Positions 22,650 through 34,810 of a stretch of DNA of 64,000 bases are shown here, piece after piece. Source of the DNA: Cyrtodaria siliqua (taxonomy: Eukaryota; Mollusca; Bivalvia; Adapedonta; Hiatellidae); contig JAWPHD010001352.1 in assembly GCA_037043455.1 (NCBI GenBank), positions 266,548 to 330,547 of the forward strand. The letters are read 5' to 3'. Each line of letters opens with the position of its first letter. The first letter of the stretch is position 1. The translations under genes and the position numbers were made by a program. A model generated the notes under the pieces. It had not been told where the DNA came from, did no database searches, and was given only the letters and a program-made list of their open reading frames with translations.

Positions 22650-23134
22650 TGCACTATTTTCAAATAAGATTTATAGAAACAGGCCTTGAAAAACTTGAAA
22701 AAAGGCTGAAAGAATTATCAAAATGTCATGGACAATAAAGGGGATATGATCTATCGACAATTTGCAAAGAACATAAATGGAGGCGGCCATCTTGGAACGA
22801 TGACGTCATCCTGACTTTTTTTTACCATATATGGCATATTGACCAAATGCATTTTAAAGCAAAGAAAATCACTTCAAATTGATTAAAAATAAATAAACAA
22901 ATGTAAAATGAATAAATTGTATGCTTATTTTGCATTTGCAGTGATTTTCTTTCTTTTAAAAGACATTTTGTCAATCTGTCATCGTTCCAAAATGGCCGCT
23001 TCCATTTATGTTTCTTGGCATATATTCAATAGGTCATATCTCCATTTATTTTTCAAGCTATTTCGATAATTCTTTTAGCTTGTTTTAAGGTTTTTCAGAA
23101 TCCTTTAGAATAAACCGTATTTGAAAATAGTGCA
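22650..23134. mobile_element. Foldback / long-inverted-repeat element
   Basis: The left end tgcactattttcaaat (22650-22665) is mirrored by atttgaaaatagtgca (23119-23134). The arms match imperfectly along about 230 bp: gaattatc with gataattc, aacataaatggaggcggcca with tggccgcttccatttatgtt, and aagaaaatcactt with agtgattttcttt. The centre is near 22902. There is no open frame, so it is a non-autonomous palindromic element. Confidence 0.75.
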
Positions 23135-23151
23135 CCAAAATAAATATAAAA

Positions 23152-23310
23152 AGATCGGACAGGGAAAGTAGCATTCAAGGAGGACAGTCAACCACAAAAC
23201 ACAGAAACAGACACGCAAACAGACAAACAAGAAGGCAAAAGCAATAATAAATGCAAACGACATAACAAACACAAACGGGTTGACCTATTTAGCTAAAGTA
23301 GAATTGTTCG
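23152..23310 (-). mobile_element. Dispersed family-D retroposon fragment
   Basis: Shares gatcggacagggaaag, gacagtcaaccacaaaacac and gcaaacgacataacaaacac with 33440-33560. Copies at 17747 and 29481 keep only the terminal 40 bp of the same end, as expected for 5' truncation of a retroposon whose 3' end lies here on the minus strand. Confidence 0.6.
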
Positions 23311-24194
23311 GCGACTTATTATAGTCAAACTGATACCTTTAACCTTAATTAGTGTTTACCATTGAAAAAAAACGCACAAGTAGCATAAAAATTCGCGTTT
23401 CTTAATTTACATTTACATGAGACAATCAACCTACATATATTTGCTTCTGTTTTTCATGATCATTGTGATGCATTATTTGTTTCAAACGATCTTTTCTTTG
23501 ATTATTGTACAATGTATTGCCTGTTTCTAAATTTGAAATTTGACACGAATAAGGATTACCTTGTTGTCAAACTAATACAATAACGCAAATAATGCATGAT
23601 ACACTCGCCTGATATTCTTATAATTCGAAAATAAATGAAGTCTGAAAACAACATATATTTTGAATCATTTTAATGAAGAAAACAAGTTACTTATTTTTAA
23701 GAATAAGTGAATTAAACTTGAGCGAGCCCACAGTACGAAGCGAAAATTAAGTTCACCTGATCCTACTCATTAAAACATTTTTTACTTATATTTTGCCTTT
23801 TTACTTTGTAAACCTTTAAAACAAGAGGCCCAAGTGAGCATGTGATCGCAATACGGGATAATAGACACCCAGCTACCATTTATATGAATTTATTTTGAAA
23901 TAAGACCCGTGATTTTAGATTAGAAGATTTTTTTTAAATAGCCATATTGGAAGCGGTTTGGTTTGGTAGAGGGTCACAAAAATACCAGTTATATGAAATT
24001 ATTTTAAAATCTGGCTAATGGCTTTACACGAGAAAAAGTATTAATTTGTAAAAATGTTTTTTTCTATATAGCCATAAAGGAAAAATGAGCCGCGTCCATG
24101 GTGGTCATCTTTTTTAGTGAATCAACCACAAAACATTGTTATACTTCCAGAGAGAATTATCTTTCAGACACGCCAATGCGACGTATTTCACAAG
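23311..24194. other. No gene; dispersed repeat remnant
   Basis: aaaacaagaggcccaagtg at about 23819 resembles the head of a widespread bivalve interspersed repeat. The rest is AT-rich without coding signal. Confidence 0.45.
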
Positions 24195-26690
24195 ATATGT
24201 TTACAAATCAAAATGATTTCTCTTAGAGTCGGGTCTTCGAGTTTTGAATGGACGAGTTGGTCTGGATGGAAGTATCGGAAAGTATACAAACATAAGCAGT
24301 CTAGGTCGTAGTGTTGTTGATTATGTTTTAGAAAGTCAGATTATATTTAAATTGTTCGTTCAGTTTGAAGTCAAAGAACCAAATATTTTACCTGACCATT
24401 GTTTAATTGAATTTTCAATGAATCTGAATACTGAACTTCAAAAAGAAAACGTATTTCTTAACGATGTAACCGAAAAGGTCAGTTATTACTATAAATGGCG
24501 AAATGATAATAGAGAGTCAATTACAAATTACATTAATACTGAGAGTGTTAATTCAAATTTAAATAATTTAATAAATAAACTACACAGAATGTATACGGAC
24601 GAAGAAGTAAACGAGAATATAAATCGTTCGTTGATATATTGATGCATAACACTCTTTGTGACTCAAAGGAAAATAATAACTATGAAAATAATAAAACATG
24701 GTATGATGATGAGTGTAAGGACGTAAGACATGGTATGATGATGAGTGTAAGGACGTAGGACATAGTATGATGATGAGTGTAAAGACGCAAGGGATATATT
24801 TTTGAGCGATTTAAATATGTTTCGTAAATGTTAATCGGATATAAATAGAATTAATATGTGCAGATCACGCTCGGAATATAAACACATTATTCGGGGGAAA
24901 AAACGCTTCGCAAACCGAAGACCCCGGCGAACCAAGCAATTATAGGGGGATTATGTTACTAATTACATCGGGTAAACTATGTTCTAGATTACTTAATAAT
25001 AGATTGATCACATGGGCAGAAAAATAGCATGTGTACTTTGAGGCACAAGCCGGTTTTCGTAAAGGTATTAGCACAGTTGATAATATATTTCTTCTAAACG
25101 GTTTGATATCACATACTTTAAACCAATCAGGCAAGCTATTTTGCTATTCAGACATTACGCTTCACTGCGATGACTGGTCTACCTCTTGGGACTCTATGAT
25201 TGTACCTACTGAAACCCCAACAAAGGGAGGTGGGTGCGTGAGCTTTCGTCCCTCGGGTTTTCTGGTCGTACTCTAGATTGGTTTTCTCTTTAGCTGCAAC
25301 TACTATGGTTGTTCAGTACGATTCTGGATACATCCTGAGATGTTTTTTATTTTGTATGTGTTTCTTTAGTTAGTTTCTCAGGATGTGGACTTTATTGTTA
25401 GAGAATTCCTTTTGATTGGATGTAGTTTTGTTTACACTGTCTTGTTTATTTGGGCGTTGAAGACAGGATAATAGCGAGGATTGTGCGCATATAAAATCGA
25501 TTCAAGCTAACTAGTGGGCCTTATTGCCTACTGACCGTTCCAAGGCGGTAACCCTGTCTTCACCACCCTTTCTGTTGTTTTTTGTCTCTTTCATTGCATT
25601 TTCAAGTCCTTGTTTGCAGTACAGCGTGGACCTACGATGCCATTGCGCTCGGACGCTGTGGTTTCTATAGGACCCTATATCTCATGTTTGCGCTTTTGTG
25701 TATTTTAAGAAAGCTTTTGATTTTGTAGTGAGAGATGTGTTATGCTATAAATTAATAACGTATGGGGTGAGGGGGGAAATTTTAGATGTCATCAAATTTA
25801 TGTTTAAAAGTGTAAAGTCAAAGGTCAAGTATATGAACACGTTAAGCGAGGATTTCACGTGTTTTCTCGGGGTGCGTCAAGGGGAGTGTTTGTCGCCGTT
25901 TTTATTTAGAATGTATTTAAATTATTTAGAAGAAGAATTACTATTTAAAAGAGTTGACGGAGTAGACGTGGGTATGATTATTTTTTGTTTATTATTATAC
26001 GCAGACGATATTATTTTATTTGCAAAGTCAGCGGAAGCTTTGCAGAAGTCATTGTCAGTTTTAGAAGAATATTGTGAAAGATGGAAACTTACTGTTAATA
26101 CGGCAAAAAAAAAAAACAGCATGATATTTAGAAAAGGATGAAGGTTACCAGATATTCTTAAATTGTATTACCAACGAATTGTGTTCACTTCCGGTGGGGC
26201 ATTCATTGAAACGGACAAAATGTTGACCGTACAATCATTAAAAGCTATATTCCAGTTAAATAATTACTTAAACAAATTGATCGAATTATCTCCACATCAT
26301 ACATTTGATTTATTTGATAAACTAATCTCACCTATATTAAATTACTCGGCCGAGGTATGGGGATTTAATAAAGGCGAACAAGTAGAAAGGAGACATTTAG
26401 GTTTTTGTAAACGTTTATTGGTGGTTAAATTAACAACTCAAAATAGCTTTATATACGGTGAAACTGGAAGACTGAATTACATAAACAAAAGGTATTATAT
26501 AATTACAAAATATTGCTTAAAATTATGTGCAACTAGCTATACGAAATACACAAAGATAGTTTATAATATGTTAAGAAACGATGATGAAAGGCAAATAAAT
26601 AAAATAAACTGGGTCCCGCAAATTAGACATTTGTTATCAACACTGGGTTATTATGAAGTATGGGGGCGTCCGTGGCCGAGTGGTTAGAGT
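24195..26690 (+). pseudogene. LINE-C, CR1/L2-like non-LTR retrotransposon, broken
   Basis: Fragments in order: end of the endonuclease (24195-24642) with VLNGRVGLDGSIGKYT, LGRSVVDYVL and LPDHCLIEF; linker; RT fingers (25031-25143) with AGFRKGISTVDNIF; after an insertion, the RT palm (25692-26141) with VRQGECLSPFLF and LLLYADDIILFA (catalytic YADD); then the C-terminal domain (26163-26687) with IVFTSGGAF and SPILNYSAEVWG. Stops and frameshifts separate the parts. At 24697-24790 a segment of about 36 bp (ggtatgatgatgagtgtaa) is repeated three times. There is no RNase H, unlike LINE-A. Amino acid use and motifs suggest CR1/L2-type; the clade is not certain. Confidence 0.75.
25145..25686 (+). mobile_element. 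542-bp insertion in LINE-C with 5-bp target duplication
   Basis: tttgc stands at both sides (25140-25144 and 25687-25691), and removing the insert restores a continuous LINE-C reading frame (GKLFC joined to AFVYFKKAFD). No terminal inverted repeats. The inner gaccgttccaaggcggta matches, in reverse, ccgccttggaaaggtcag of the family-D copy near 33577, so it is probably a relative of that retroposon family. Confidence 0.65.
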
Positions 26691-26925
26691 CTCTGACTTG
26701 CAATCACTTGCCCCTCACCGCTGTAGGTTCGATCCCTCAGGGGCCTAGCAATCTTTATGTGAGGAAGCTATCCGGCTGGCTTGCGGAGCGTCGGTGGTTC
26801 TACCCAGGTGCACGAAAATTGCCCGGTGGACCTGGGGTCTTCCTCCACCAGTAGAAGCTGCAGTCGCCATATGACCTTAGCTCTTGGTGCGACTATAAAA
26901 TCCAATTCAGTTCAATTCCTCCGCA
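26662..26925 (+). mobile_element. tRNA-derived SINE
   Basis: The head is tRNA-like with a box A (tggccgagtgg, 26673-26683) and a box B (ggttcgatccc, 26726-26736), the RNA polymerase III internal promoter. The body has gtgaggaagctatccggctg and gtggttctacccaggtgc, a module I recognise from bivalve SINEs. The 3' end forms a perfect 6-bp stem, agtcgc (26862-26867) with gcgact (26889-26894), followed by taaaatcc and an (AATTC)-type tail. It interrupts the end of LINE-C. Confidence 0.8.
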
Positions 26926-27050
26926 GAATGACATGCAAATCGTGAAGACGCCATTTTAACTTGTGTCGTTTGTTTACCGATAGATCAAGGTAAAGCACGT
27001 GGAGTCGATGTAAACACGCGATTTCATTGGCCAGTTTTCTCTTCATTTAG
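26926..27050. other. Upstream sequence of the recombinase gene
   Basis: Ends in a plausible acceptor (cttcatttag). No upstream exon could be identified. Confidence 0.4.
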
Positions 27051-29215
27051 AAGTTAGAAACGCTAAAGGAGAACCCTATAAGAAAACAACACTCATAAAT
27101 TACAGACACGGAATTCAGCGATACATTAGTGCCAATCGAACATTGGACACCATTGACATTACTAATCTTCTTCTAAGCGGGCATTCTTGTCGATGAAAAA
27201 AGAGCAAAAAAAAGTAGGGAAGGGAGCTATAAACCATTACCCCTGCATCTCAGACAGTGATATTGAAAAGGCATACACCTATGTCACTCAGAATTTGGAA
27301 GGTGCTGCCCACTTACAATACAAGGTAATTTGTTTTATATATATTAGCCGATTTTATGGAGACACCGGTTCTTTACCGGTAACCGGTGCCGCCCACACCC
27401 CCACTATTATTACAGGGATTATTATTAAAATTATTTATTTTACAACGATCACGAATACAACTTTTAGTAATCGCTTTCATTGGCGCCGTTCGAGTGGTCT
27501 TGCTATGGGAGGAAACCGGTGTATGTGCCTTGCGGAGAAAGCCTACCTGTCCAATTTGGCGAGCAGCATATACCATATAAATAAGTAACGGGAACTATCT
27601 GTTATCGACGTTAAATAACGCACATTATGAGTTATTTGAACTATTCGGAGACCCTATTATTAATTATTTATGGCCTATAAAATCCAGAAATTCTCTATTA
27701 AAAAATCCTGAAAACGTTGGTAACAAATAACTATTTATCATTTAATGATTTTTTTGTTAATGCAGGTCTTCATGGATATAATGTTACATTTTGGCCGGTG
27801 TGGGAGGGAGAACTTAACAGGCTTGACCCGGCAAGACTTCGCGGTGTCCCAGGATGATTCCGGGAGTTTGTACGTCTACCAAACAAATGACGAAAATACC
27901 AAAAACCACCAAGATGATGATGAAAAGGCGTCGGACGGTCATATGTATGAAATCAAATGTAAGCATTATTTCTACTGATACACATGAAAATAAATAAGTT
28001 AAATAAAATAATTTTCGGCAATAAATGCAATAATGTTTTTCGGGTCAGTCGGGCAAGGGGTAATACAGATATGTTTAACAATTGTCCTCATGTATTCTAC
28101 CACTGGATCACGGCATCTACGAAATATTAAAATAAATAATATAATTGGGCCGCGTCGCGGAAAAACCTGTCTTAATGACAATATATTCGATTTTGAGTTT
28201 TTTTCATTTTTATCTTGAGTAATTATTACCATTCAAGAAAATGTAAACATTAAGTTATGATATTTTCTATGACGTCATGTATTACTCTTTCATTGTAAAT
28301 GACGTTGGGATAAAATTACGACGTCATTTTGAAGCGGAAATTTTCGATGTCATAAACGTCGTCACTAAGACAGGTTTTGCCGCAACGCGGCCCAAATAAA
28401 ATTTCTGTGTGAAAATATTTTCATGCAATATAATAATAATTGTTTTAGACTGGCTCAAGACTAGTTAAGTTGATATTTAATTAAATATCTCCGTTGTTTA
28501 TTCCAGGAAGTGACAGATGCCCAGTACGCTCATTCTTGAAGTATGTAAGACGATTTAATCCACTATGCCATGCTCTGTTCCAAAAGACACGAAAGGAACC
28601 CATTGAAGGGATTTACTTTGACAACATGAAATTAGGACACAATAAGTTGGGCTCATTTATGGCCGATATCAGTTTCAGGATTATCGATGAGATATACAAA
28701 CCACACTCTGCGCGCTACAATCGTAAACACTCTAGATGTAGCTCAGTTTTCTAATAGACATATAATGTCAGTCACAGGACATAAAGTGGAGTCCTCTCTC
28801 AAAACTTACGCGGGCAAAACTAGTAATAGTACAAAAAAGTTGATGTCAAACACAATAAACAAGAATTTTGCGGCAAATTTACACCAGGTAAACAAGAAAC
28901 TAGCACATGTTCTAAGAAGATTGACTTGGATGATATCAACATTGAAAACATGGAGCCCTTGACAAACTCTCAATCAGATGACCTAGTACATTAGGCGGTA
29001 CATTACAACTTTGATGAAATGGATGATTTTCTTAATGATGACAACGAACCCTATGGGGATAATATCTTGGCAACAAGGGACACAAACCAGACATATGTGC
29101 AGAGAAATAATATTCAAGTAAAAAACAGAAACATGGGCACCAGTGATTATCCATTCCCTATGCCTGTATTCAACAATTGTCAAAATATACATATAAACTT
29201 TAACTATCGTCAGTA
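27051..29215 (+). pseudogene. Crypton-type tyrosine recombinase gene, three exons, broken
   Basis: Exon pieces 27051-27324, 27766-27958 and 28507-29215, with GT-AG introns. The first pieces show YKKTTLINYRHGIQRY and, after a frame break near 27180, KKVGKGAINHYPCISDSDIE. The second exon has GRENLTGLTRQDFAV and KASDGHMYEI. The third has RCPVRSFLKYVRRFNP and, after a one-base frameshift near 28690, YTNHTLRATIV, VTGHK and TYAGK, matching the catalytic R, H and Y order of tyrosine recombinases. The layout is that of Crypton-derived (DUF3504-like) proteins related to ZMYM, QRICH1 and KCTD1 families. A C-terminal piece ends in FNNCQNIHINFNYRQ. Whether it was a transposon gene or a domesticated host gene is undetermined. 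Confidence 0.7.
28145..28395. mobile_element. MITE with about 36-bp terminal inverted repeats, in the recombinase intron
   Basis: The left end ttgggccgcgtcgcgg, then acctgtcttaatgac, is mirrored on the right by gtcactaagacaggt, then ccgcaacgcggcccaa, with about three mismatches in 36 bp. ATAA flanks both sides and may be a 4-bp target duplication. The inside holds several gacgtca-type words (28268-28361). No coding capacity. Confidence 0.75.
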
Positions 29216-29789
29216 AAGTGTTGTTTTGTAATCTGAGAAATGAACTTATGTAACATTGTGAGTTACTTTATAGTTATTGTTACTGCTTAGTGTTACAGCC
29301 TCCTCACTCCGTATGGTGTTGTTTGAAAGAGAGGATATGACTTGGACAACTTTAGTTATCGAGTGTTGTTTGAAATAGAGATATGAACTGTGATACTTTT
29401 AAGATATGTTAATTTTAAAAAAGTTATTTTTTTTCTGTATTAAATACTTTTTGTATTGATTAAATGATGATTATATTATTTGTCGTCCTTGAATGCTGCT
29501 TTCCCTGTCCGATATTTGTATCCTTCTTTGATTATTAATATTAAGTTTTCATTGTTAAACTATTAAAACTGATAAAACATTGATTTTTGTTGAATTAATA
29601 TCTTTGTTTGAAAGTGGAATGAAAAATAAGTATGAAAAATTAAATTTCCATGAATAATTTTGATTTAATAATAAAATAATTGTTGCCTTTTAGGTTCGGT
29701 CGATATGTGTATTTATCGACCTGAGAAATGCAATTTACAGTATATATAGTTATTAATACTCTAGTCCAAACAACTAACAGTATATATAT
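29216..29789. other. No gene; family-D terminal fragment at 29481-29524
   Basis: tgtcgtccttgaatgctgc and ttccctgtccgata repeat the 17747 fragment, with the same truncation point. Otherwise AT-rich, likely the 3' flank of the recombinase gene. Confidence 0.55.
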
Positions 29790-31485
29790 TGTCCACTACA
29801 TCTACAGCAATCCTGCTCAAAGTGAGATTAATAGTGTCCACTACATCTACAGCAATCCTGGTCAATGAATGAATGAATGAATGGTGTATTACGGCACGTC
29901 GACACATTAATAGGTCATATTGTGCGCAAAAAAAACAACCTATGTATCATGACGGAATGAAGCAGTAATTAAAAATAATGTAAAAGTATAAAGATAAAAC
30001 TATCTACAAATAAGGGATGATATGGTAGCAATATAAACTATGTATATATGTAAATCAACAAATGCCTGCCAACGGGCTTGTAAAACAAGTTAATATATAA
30101 AGGAAAATATTATATTGAATTTATTTAAATCTAAAACAAGACTGAAATCCATAGTATCAAATAACTCTTTCAAAGTATTAACTGTGTAGTATCTTGTCAA
30201 AGTGCGGTTAACATTATCAACTACATCTACAACAATCCTGCTCAACCCGGGGCTAGAGGGCGTGAGCGGTAGCTAGCATATTTCACTTCCGCTCATGAAC
30301 AGTCTCAATCAAACCGAGACTGCAATATTTCGTATGTGTCGTGCTCGGCCGTTTCCAAAGGTCCATTATCATACTCTTTGTTAATATTGTCCACTACATC
30401 TACAGCAATCCAGCTCACAGTGAGGTTAATATTGTCAACTACATATACAGCAATCCTGGTCAAAGTGAGGTTAACATTGTCGACTACATCTACAACAATC
30501 CTGCTCATAGTGAGGTTAACATTGTCAACTACATCTACAGCAATCCTGCTCACAGTGAGGTTAATTTTGTCAACTACATCTACAGCAATCCTGCTTACAG
30601 TGAGGTTAATATTGTCAACTAGATCTACAACAATCCTGGTCAAAGTGAGGTTAATATTGTCCACTACATCTACAGCAATCCTGGTCAACGTGAGGTTAAC
30701 ATTATATAAATATTGCATCCCAGTGAGGGTGACAGTGGATATTGTCAACCTGAGGAAAATAATGTCGAAGACGAGGTTGACATTATTCTTCCAAACAAAT
30801 GTTTTGATTAAAATTTAAATATACGAGGGACATAACTGTATTTTAATAAGGGTCCACCGATTTCTAATTGCCAAAGCGTGTCGTTATTGGAAAAACCTAA
30901 AACCTATGTTTATACTTCCCGTGACGTCACAATCGTGTAACAGTAAAAATTGTTGACCGGTGAACAGTAAAAAATGCTTCACGCTAAGGGTATGGGCAAT
31001 TTATACAGGAGTGTAAACATGAGGTATAATAATGTCAACTACATCTACAGTAATCCTGCTCATAGTGAGGTTAACATTGTCGACTGCATCTACAGTAATC
31101 CTGCTCGCAGTGAGGTTAATATTGTCTACTACATCTACAGCAATCCTGCCTGCTCACAGTGAGGTTAATATTGTCCACTAGATCTACAACAGTCCTGCTC
31201 ACAGTGAGTTTAATATTGTCAACTATATCTACAGCAATCCTGCTCACAGTGAGGTTAATATTGTCTACTACATATACAGCAATACTGCTCACAGTGAGAT
31301 TAATATTTTCCACTAGATATACAGTAATCCTGCTCACAGTGAGGTTAATATTGTCAACTACATCTACAGCAATCCTGCTCACAATGAGGTTAATAATGTC
31401 AACTACATCTACAGCAATCCTGCTCACAGTGAGATTATTATTGACCACTACATCTACGGCAATCCTGCGCACAGTCTGTCTAACA
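29790..31485. repeat. 45-bp minisatellite, interrupted
   Basis: The unit is about ctacatctacagcaatcctg, then ctcacagtgaggttaata, then ttgtcaa: 45 bp, seen at 29790-29865, 30200-30240, 30367-30710 and 31030-31470. Because 45 is divisible by three, frames stay open on both strands and give 15-residue peptide repeats; these are artefacts. Interruptions: a LINE-A fragment (29866-30196) and unique sequence at 30241-30366 and 30711-31029. Confidence 0.9.
29866..30196 (-). mobile_element. LINE-A 3' fragment inside the minisatellite
   Basis: An (AATG)n tail, ggtgtattacggcacgtcga and 3' UTR, cut in the ORF2 C-terminal region. The flanking minisatellite has gtcaa on both sides, a possible short target duplication. 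Confidence 0.75.
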
Positions 31486-33284
31486 GTTCAATCCTTTACA
31501 ATCGTTCACATTATTTAGACATTTTAGTGAGTCATTTTTTTGCAAGAACTTCATGCTTATTCTGCTCATTCATCCGCTTCGTTCTAAGCTGCTTTGGTGT
31601 GACCTTGCAGTCATTCTTTTGTATGTATTGTGCAATCTATGTTGCATTTGAAACAGAAATTAAATGTTTTAGCATACATTACAAGAAAAAGTTGATGCAC
31701 GCTTGAAACAATTTGTTAAAGTTAGTCAAAGAGATACAATAAAATGAAATGGTTATGTCATTACATTCATATATCTGTATTAAGTATGTGTTTACCAACA
31801 ATGACTTAAATTTAGCTTATATTCAAATACAAATATGCCTTTAATGAAAGGTCTAACACAATAAGTTATGTAATAACAAAACAGTATTGTGCCTCAAATG
31901 CATCATCATCATGATATTGTTGAACATGATATGAATAAAGAATGACTAAAAATCTGGTAAACCTTTTATAATATATACGCTTTATATAATTTAAGTAGGA
32001 GCTGTGATGGGTGAGTGGTTAGCATTTAACTGCCTCTGGATCCAGAGGTCCCGCTTCAATTCCCAATGGGGTCACAACCTAGAATTTTCAAAAGCTCTCC
32101 CTACCTAACTTATTCGGACAAGATACTAAGAAAGTATGCTACCCTTTGTAAGGAATGTCAAGCAGTCATTTCTGTGGGCAGGAAAAACAAGATCTCAAGA
32201 TCTCACTGAACATTTATTTTAATCAGTAAGTCATGCCCACAAAAAACCTAATCCTTCGTATACAAGCGGCCTAGTTTCCCAACAGTAGTTAAAAAGCAAA
32301 GAAAATATTATGACTGAAATATATTTCACATACTGGGTAAGGCTTTTCCCTGACTTACAGAGATCTATTCAATGAAGTCTTTCTTGATCATCACATTTTC
32401 ATTTCGCGTTCATGATTTTTCTCTCTGCAAGAAAGGCATGTCAGCATGCAGCTATTTTCAATCAATACAGGTATAAAAATTTGCTTTTTATGTTTACACT
32501 TGATGTTAGCAAAACAATGCATAAGCTAAAGGACCCTTATTGATTTTGAGGTCAAGGTTGTCTTTACATGATCATGAAAAAAACGCAGATTGATTGTCAT
32601 TGGTGAAAAGAGGAACGCTATTGATTTGGGGATCAACAGGTCAAAGTTCAAGGTCACCATGAACCGATATCTCTTAAAGCTTTTGTAGCAGGGGTATTTT
32701 AGTCAGCTTCAAAGTGCGACATTTCTAGTTACAGCTAGTAGAAGGATAGATAAGTTATCGTTATATTTTATTACTGATGGTAGTTGTGTTGTATGTCTTC
32801 TCATATGATTCAATACTATAATGTAATAACCCAAGGCAAACAGCAAGTGATCTCGCCTGTCGTGCAAATATTGTTGCAATATCTTAGTTTACAGTATAGT
32901 ATTATTTGACTTGTGTGCATGTACAAGTTGAAGAAGAAAAGAAAACGTGTTTGTAACCTGTTTTGGCCTTTCTATTCTTTTTAGTTTCAGTATTGTTTTT
33001 TGCAGTTTTATCAACCTGTATTTTGCTCATTAACCCTTCATGATAAGTCAAGCCAGCTATTAAATAAATAATCTCTTTATAATTACAGTAACCAATACTA
33101 AGGTCAAGGTTATGAATATATAAAATGCAAGAATAATAGCTGCAAACAAATGACCATGAAAATAAATAAGGGTGTCGCGTATTTTTTCGTAAGTCTTATA
33201 TGGTTCATCCTATTCATGGGCTACTCTGGTTCTGTTGTGCATTCAACAAATTAGGGGATAAATGTGTATTTTGATCAAATTCTA
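31486..33284. other. No gene; scattered repeat remnants
   Basis: Includes a tRNA-like stretch (32001-32080) and GGTCAAGG-family remnants at about 32530-32690. The rest is AT-rich with no coding signal. Confidence 0.5.
32001..32290 (+). mobile_element. Possible degenerate tRNA-derived SINE
   Basis: gatgggtgagtggttagcat resembles a box A and cgcttcaattccc a weak box B, 40 bases apart. Between them cctctggatccagagg is a perfect 16-base palindrome where an anticodon arm would be. The T-arm does not pair well. The downstream body is unrelated to the SINE at 26662. Confidence 0.35.
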
Positions 33285-34440
33285 TCAATGACATACTGGA
33301 TCAATGCCATACCGGATGAAAGTCATACTGCATCAATAACATACTGGATCAATAATTTACTGGATCAATGACATACTGGATCAATGCCTCAATGGAACAA
33401 TAACATACTGGAACAATACAAAGAAAGATAAACATATCGGACAGGGAAAGCAGCATTTAAAGACGACAGTCAACCACAAAACACAAAAACAAACGCAAAC
33501 AGACAAACGAGAAGGCAAAAGTAATATAAAATGCAAACGACATCACAAACACGAAAGGGTTGACAATAGGGCTACCGCCTTGGAAAGGTCAGTGGCAACA
33601 AATGCCACTGGGGTTTAAACCGGTTCTAGGGTGCACCAAACCTCACACTTACCCTACTGTCATCCCATAAAAACAGGACAGTGTTAATAAAGAAATCCCC
33701 GCCATGATCTAATCTCTAACCAACAAGGCAGCATCAATAGGTCAATATAAGTAAAACACAAATATGCTCGTGTAAATATAATACAAAAAAAACAATAGCC
33801 TAGAAAGCCACAATGAAGGTACTCAATGACTTGGCAGAAGCCAGAGCAACAAGAGAATAAACCATTAAGGGCACGACAGGAAAGATCATGACTGCACCAA
33901 TAACATACTGGATCAATGACATATGTGATCAATTCCTTACTGGATCAATAACATACTGCATGAATAACAAACTGCATCAATAACATGCTGGAACAATAAC
34001 GTACTGGATCAATGACATACTGGATCAATGCCATACTGGATCAATAACATACTGGATCAATAACACACTTGATCAATAAAATACTGATACTGGGTCAATA
34101 ACGTACTGGATGAAAGTCATACTGTATCAATAACATTCTGTACATGACATACTGGATCAATAACATTTTGGGCCATGCCATACTGGATAAATAACATACT
34201 GGGCCAATGCCATACTAGATTAATAACATGCTGGATCAATAACATACTTATACTGGATCAATAGCATACCGGGTCAATAACATAGTGGATCAATGACATA
34301 CTGGATCAATAACATACTGGGCCAATGCCTTACTGGATCAATGACATACTGGTCCAATGCCATACTGGGTCAATGCCATATTGGATCAATAACATACTGG
34401 GCCAGTGCCATACTGGATCAATGACATACTGGATCAAGCT
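33285..34440. repeat. 16-bp minisatellite (acatactggatcaata)
   Basis: Many units of 16-17 bp at 33285-33425 and 33890-34440, with variants ccatactgggccaatg. It is split by a 465-bp insertion. No coding meaning. Confidence 0.85.
33426..33889 (-). mobile_element. Family-D retroposon copy inside the 16-bp minisatellite
   Basis: The longest copy of the family here: atcggacagggaaagcagc, aaccacaaaacac, ggctaccgccttggaaagg, then caccaaacctcacacttacc. Minisatellite units resume directly on both sides. On the minus strand its 3' end would be at the low coordinate. Confidence 0.6.
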
Positions 34441-34810
34441 GCATCCACACCATACAAGCTGCAACATTATAATCTGCATATACACCATTCAATCGACTAC
34501 ATCGTAATATTCATCAACACATTTAATCAAATACATCGTAATCTGCATTCAAGTAACTACATTGTAATCTGTATATAAACCCTTCGAGCAACTACATTGT
34601 TATCTGCATACACGTCATTCAGGTCTGTTCGTTGTAATCTGCTTACACACTCTTTACGTCACAACATCATAATATGCATAAACTTCAGTCAAGCAACTAC
34701 AATGTAATCTGCATACACACGACTCAAGCCAGTACATTATAATCTGCATACACACCAATCAAGCAACTACATTATAATATGCATACACACCATCCAAGTC
34801 ACTACATTAT

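Noticed and set aside
26662..26740. Functional tRNA gene
   Set aside because: It has box A and box B but no proper acceptor stem, and continues into a SINE body with a LINE-like tail.
30305..31518. Long repeat-peptide frames on both strands
   Set aside because: Artefact of a 45-bp minisatellite.
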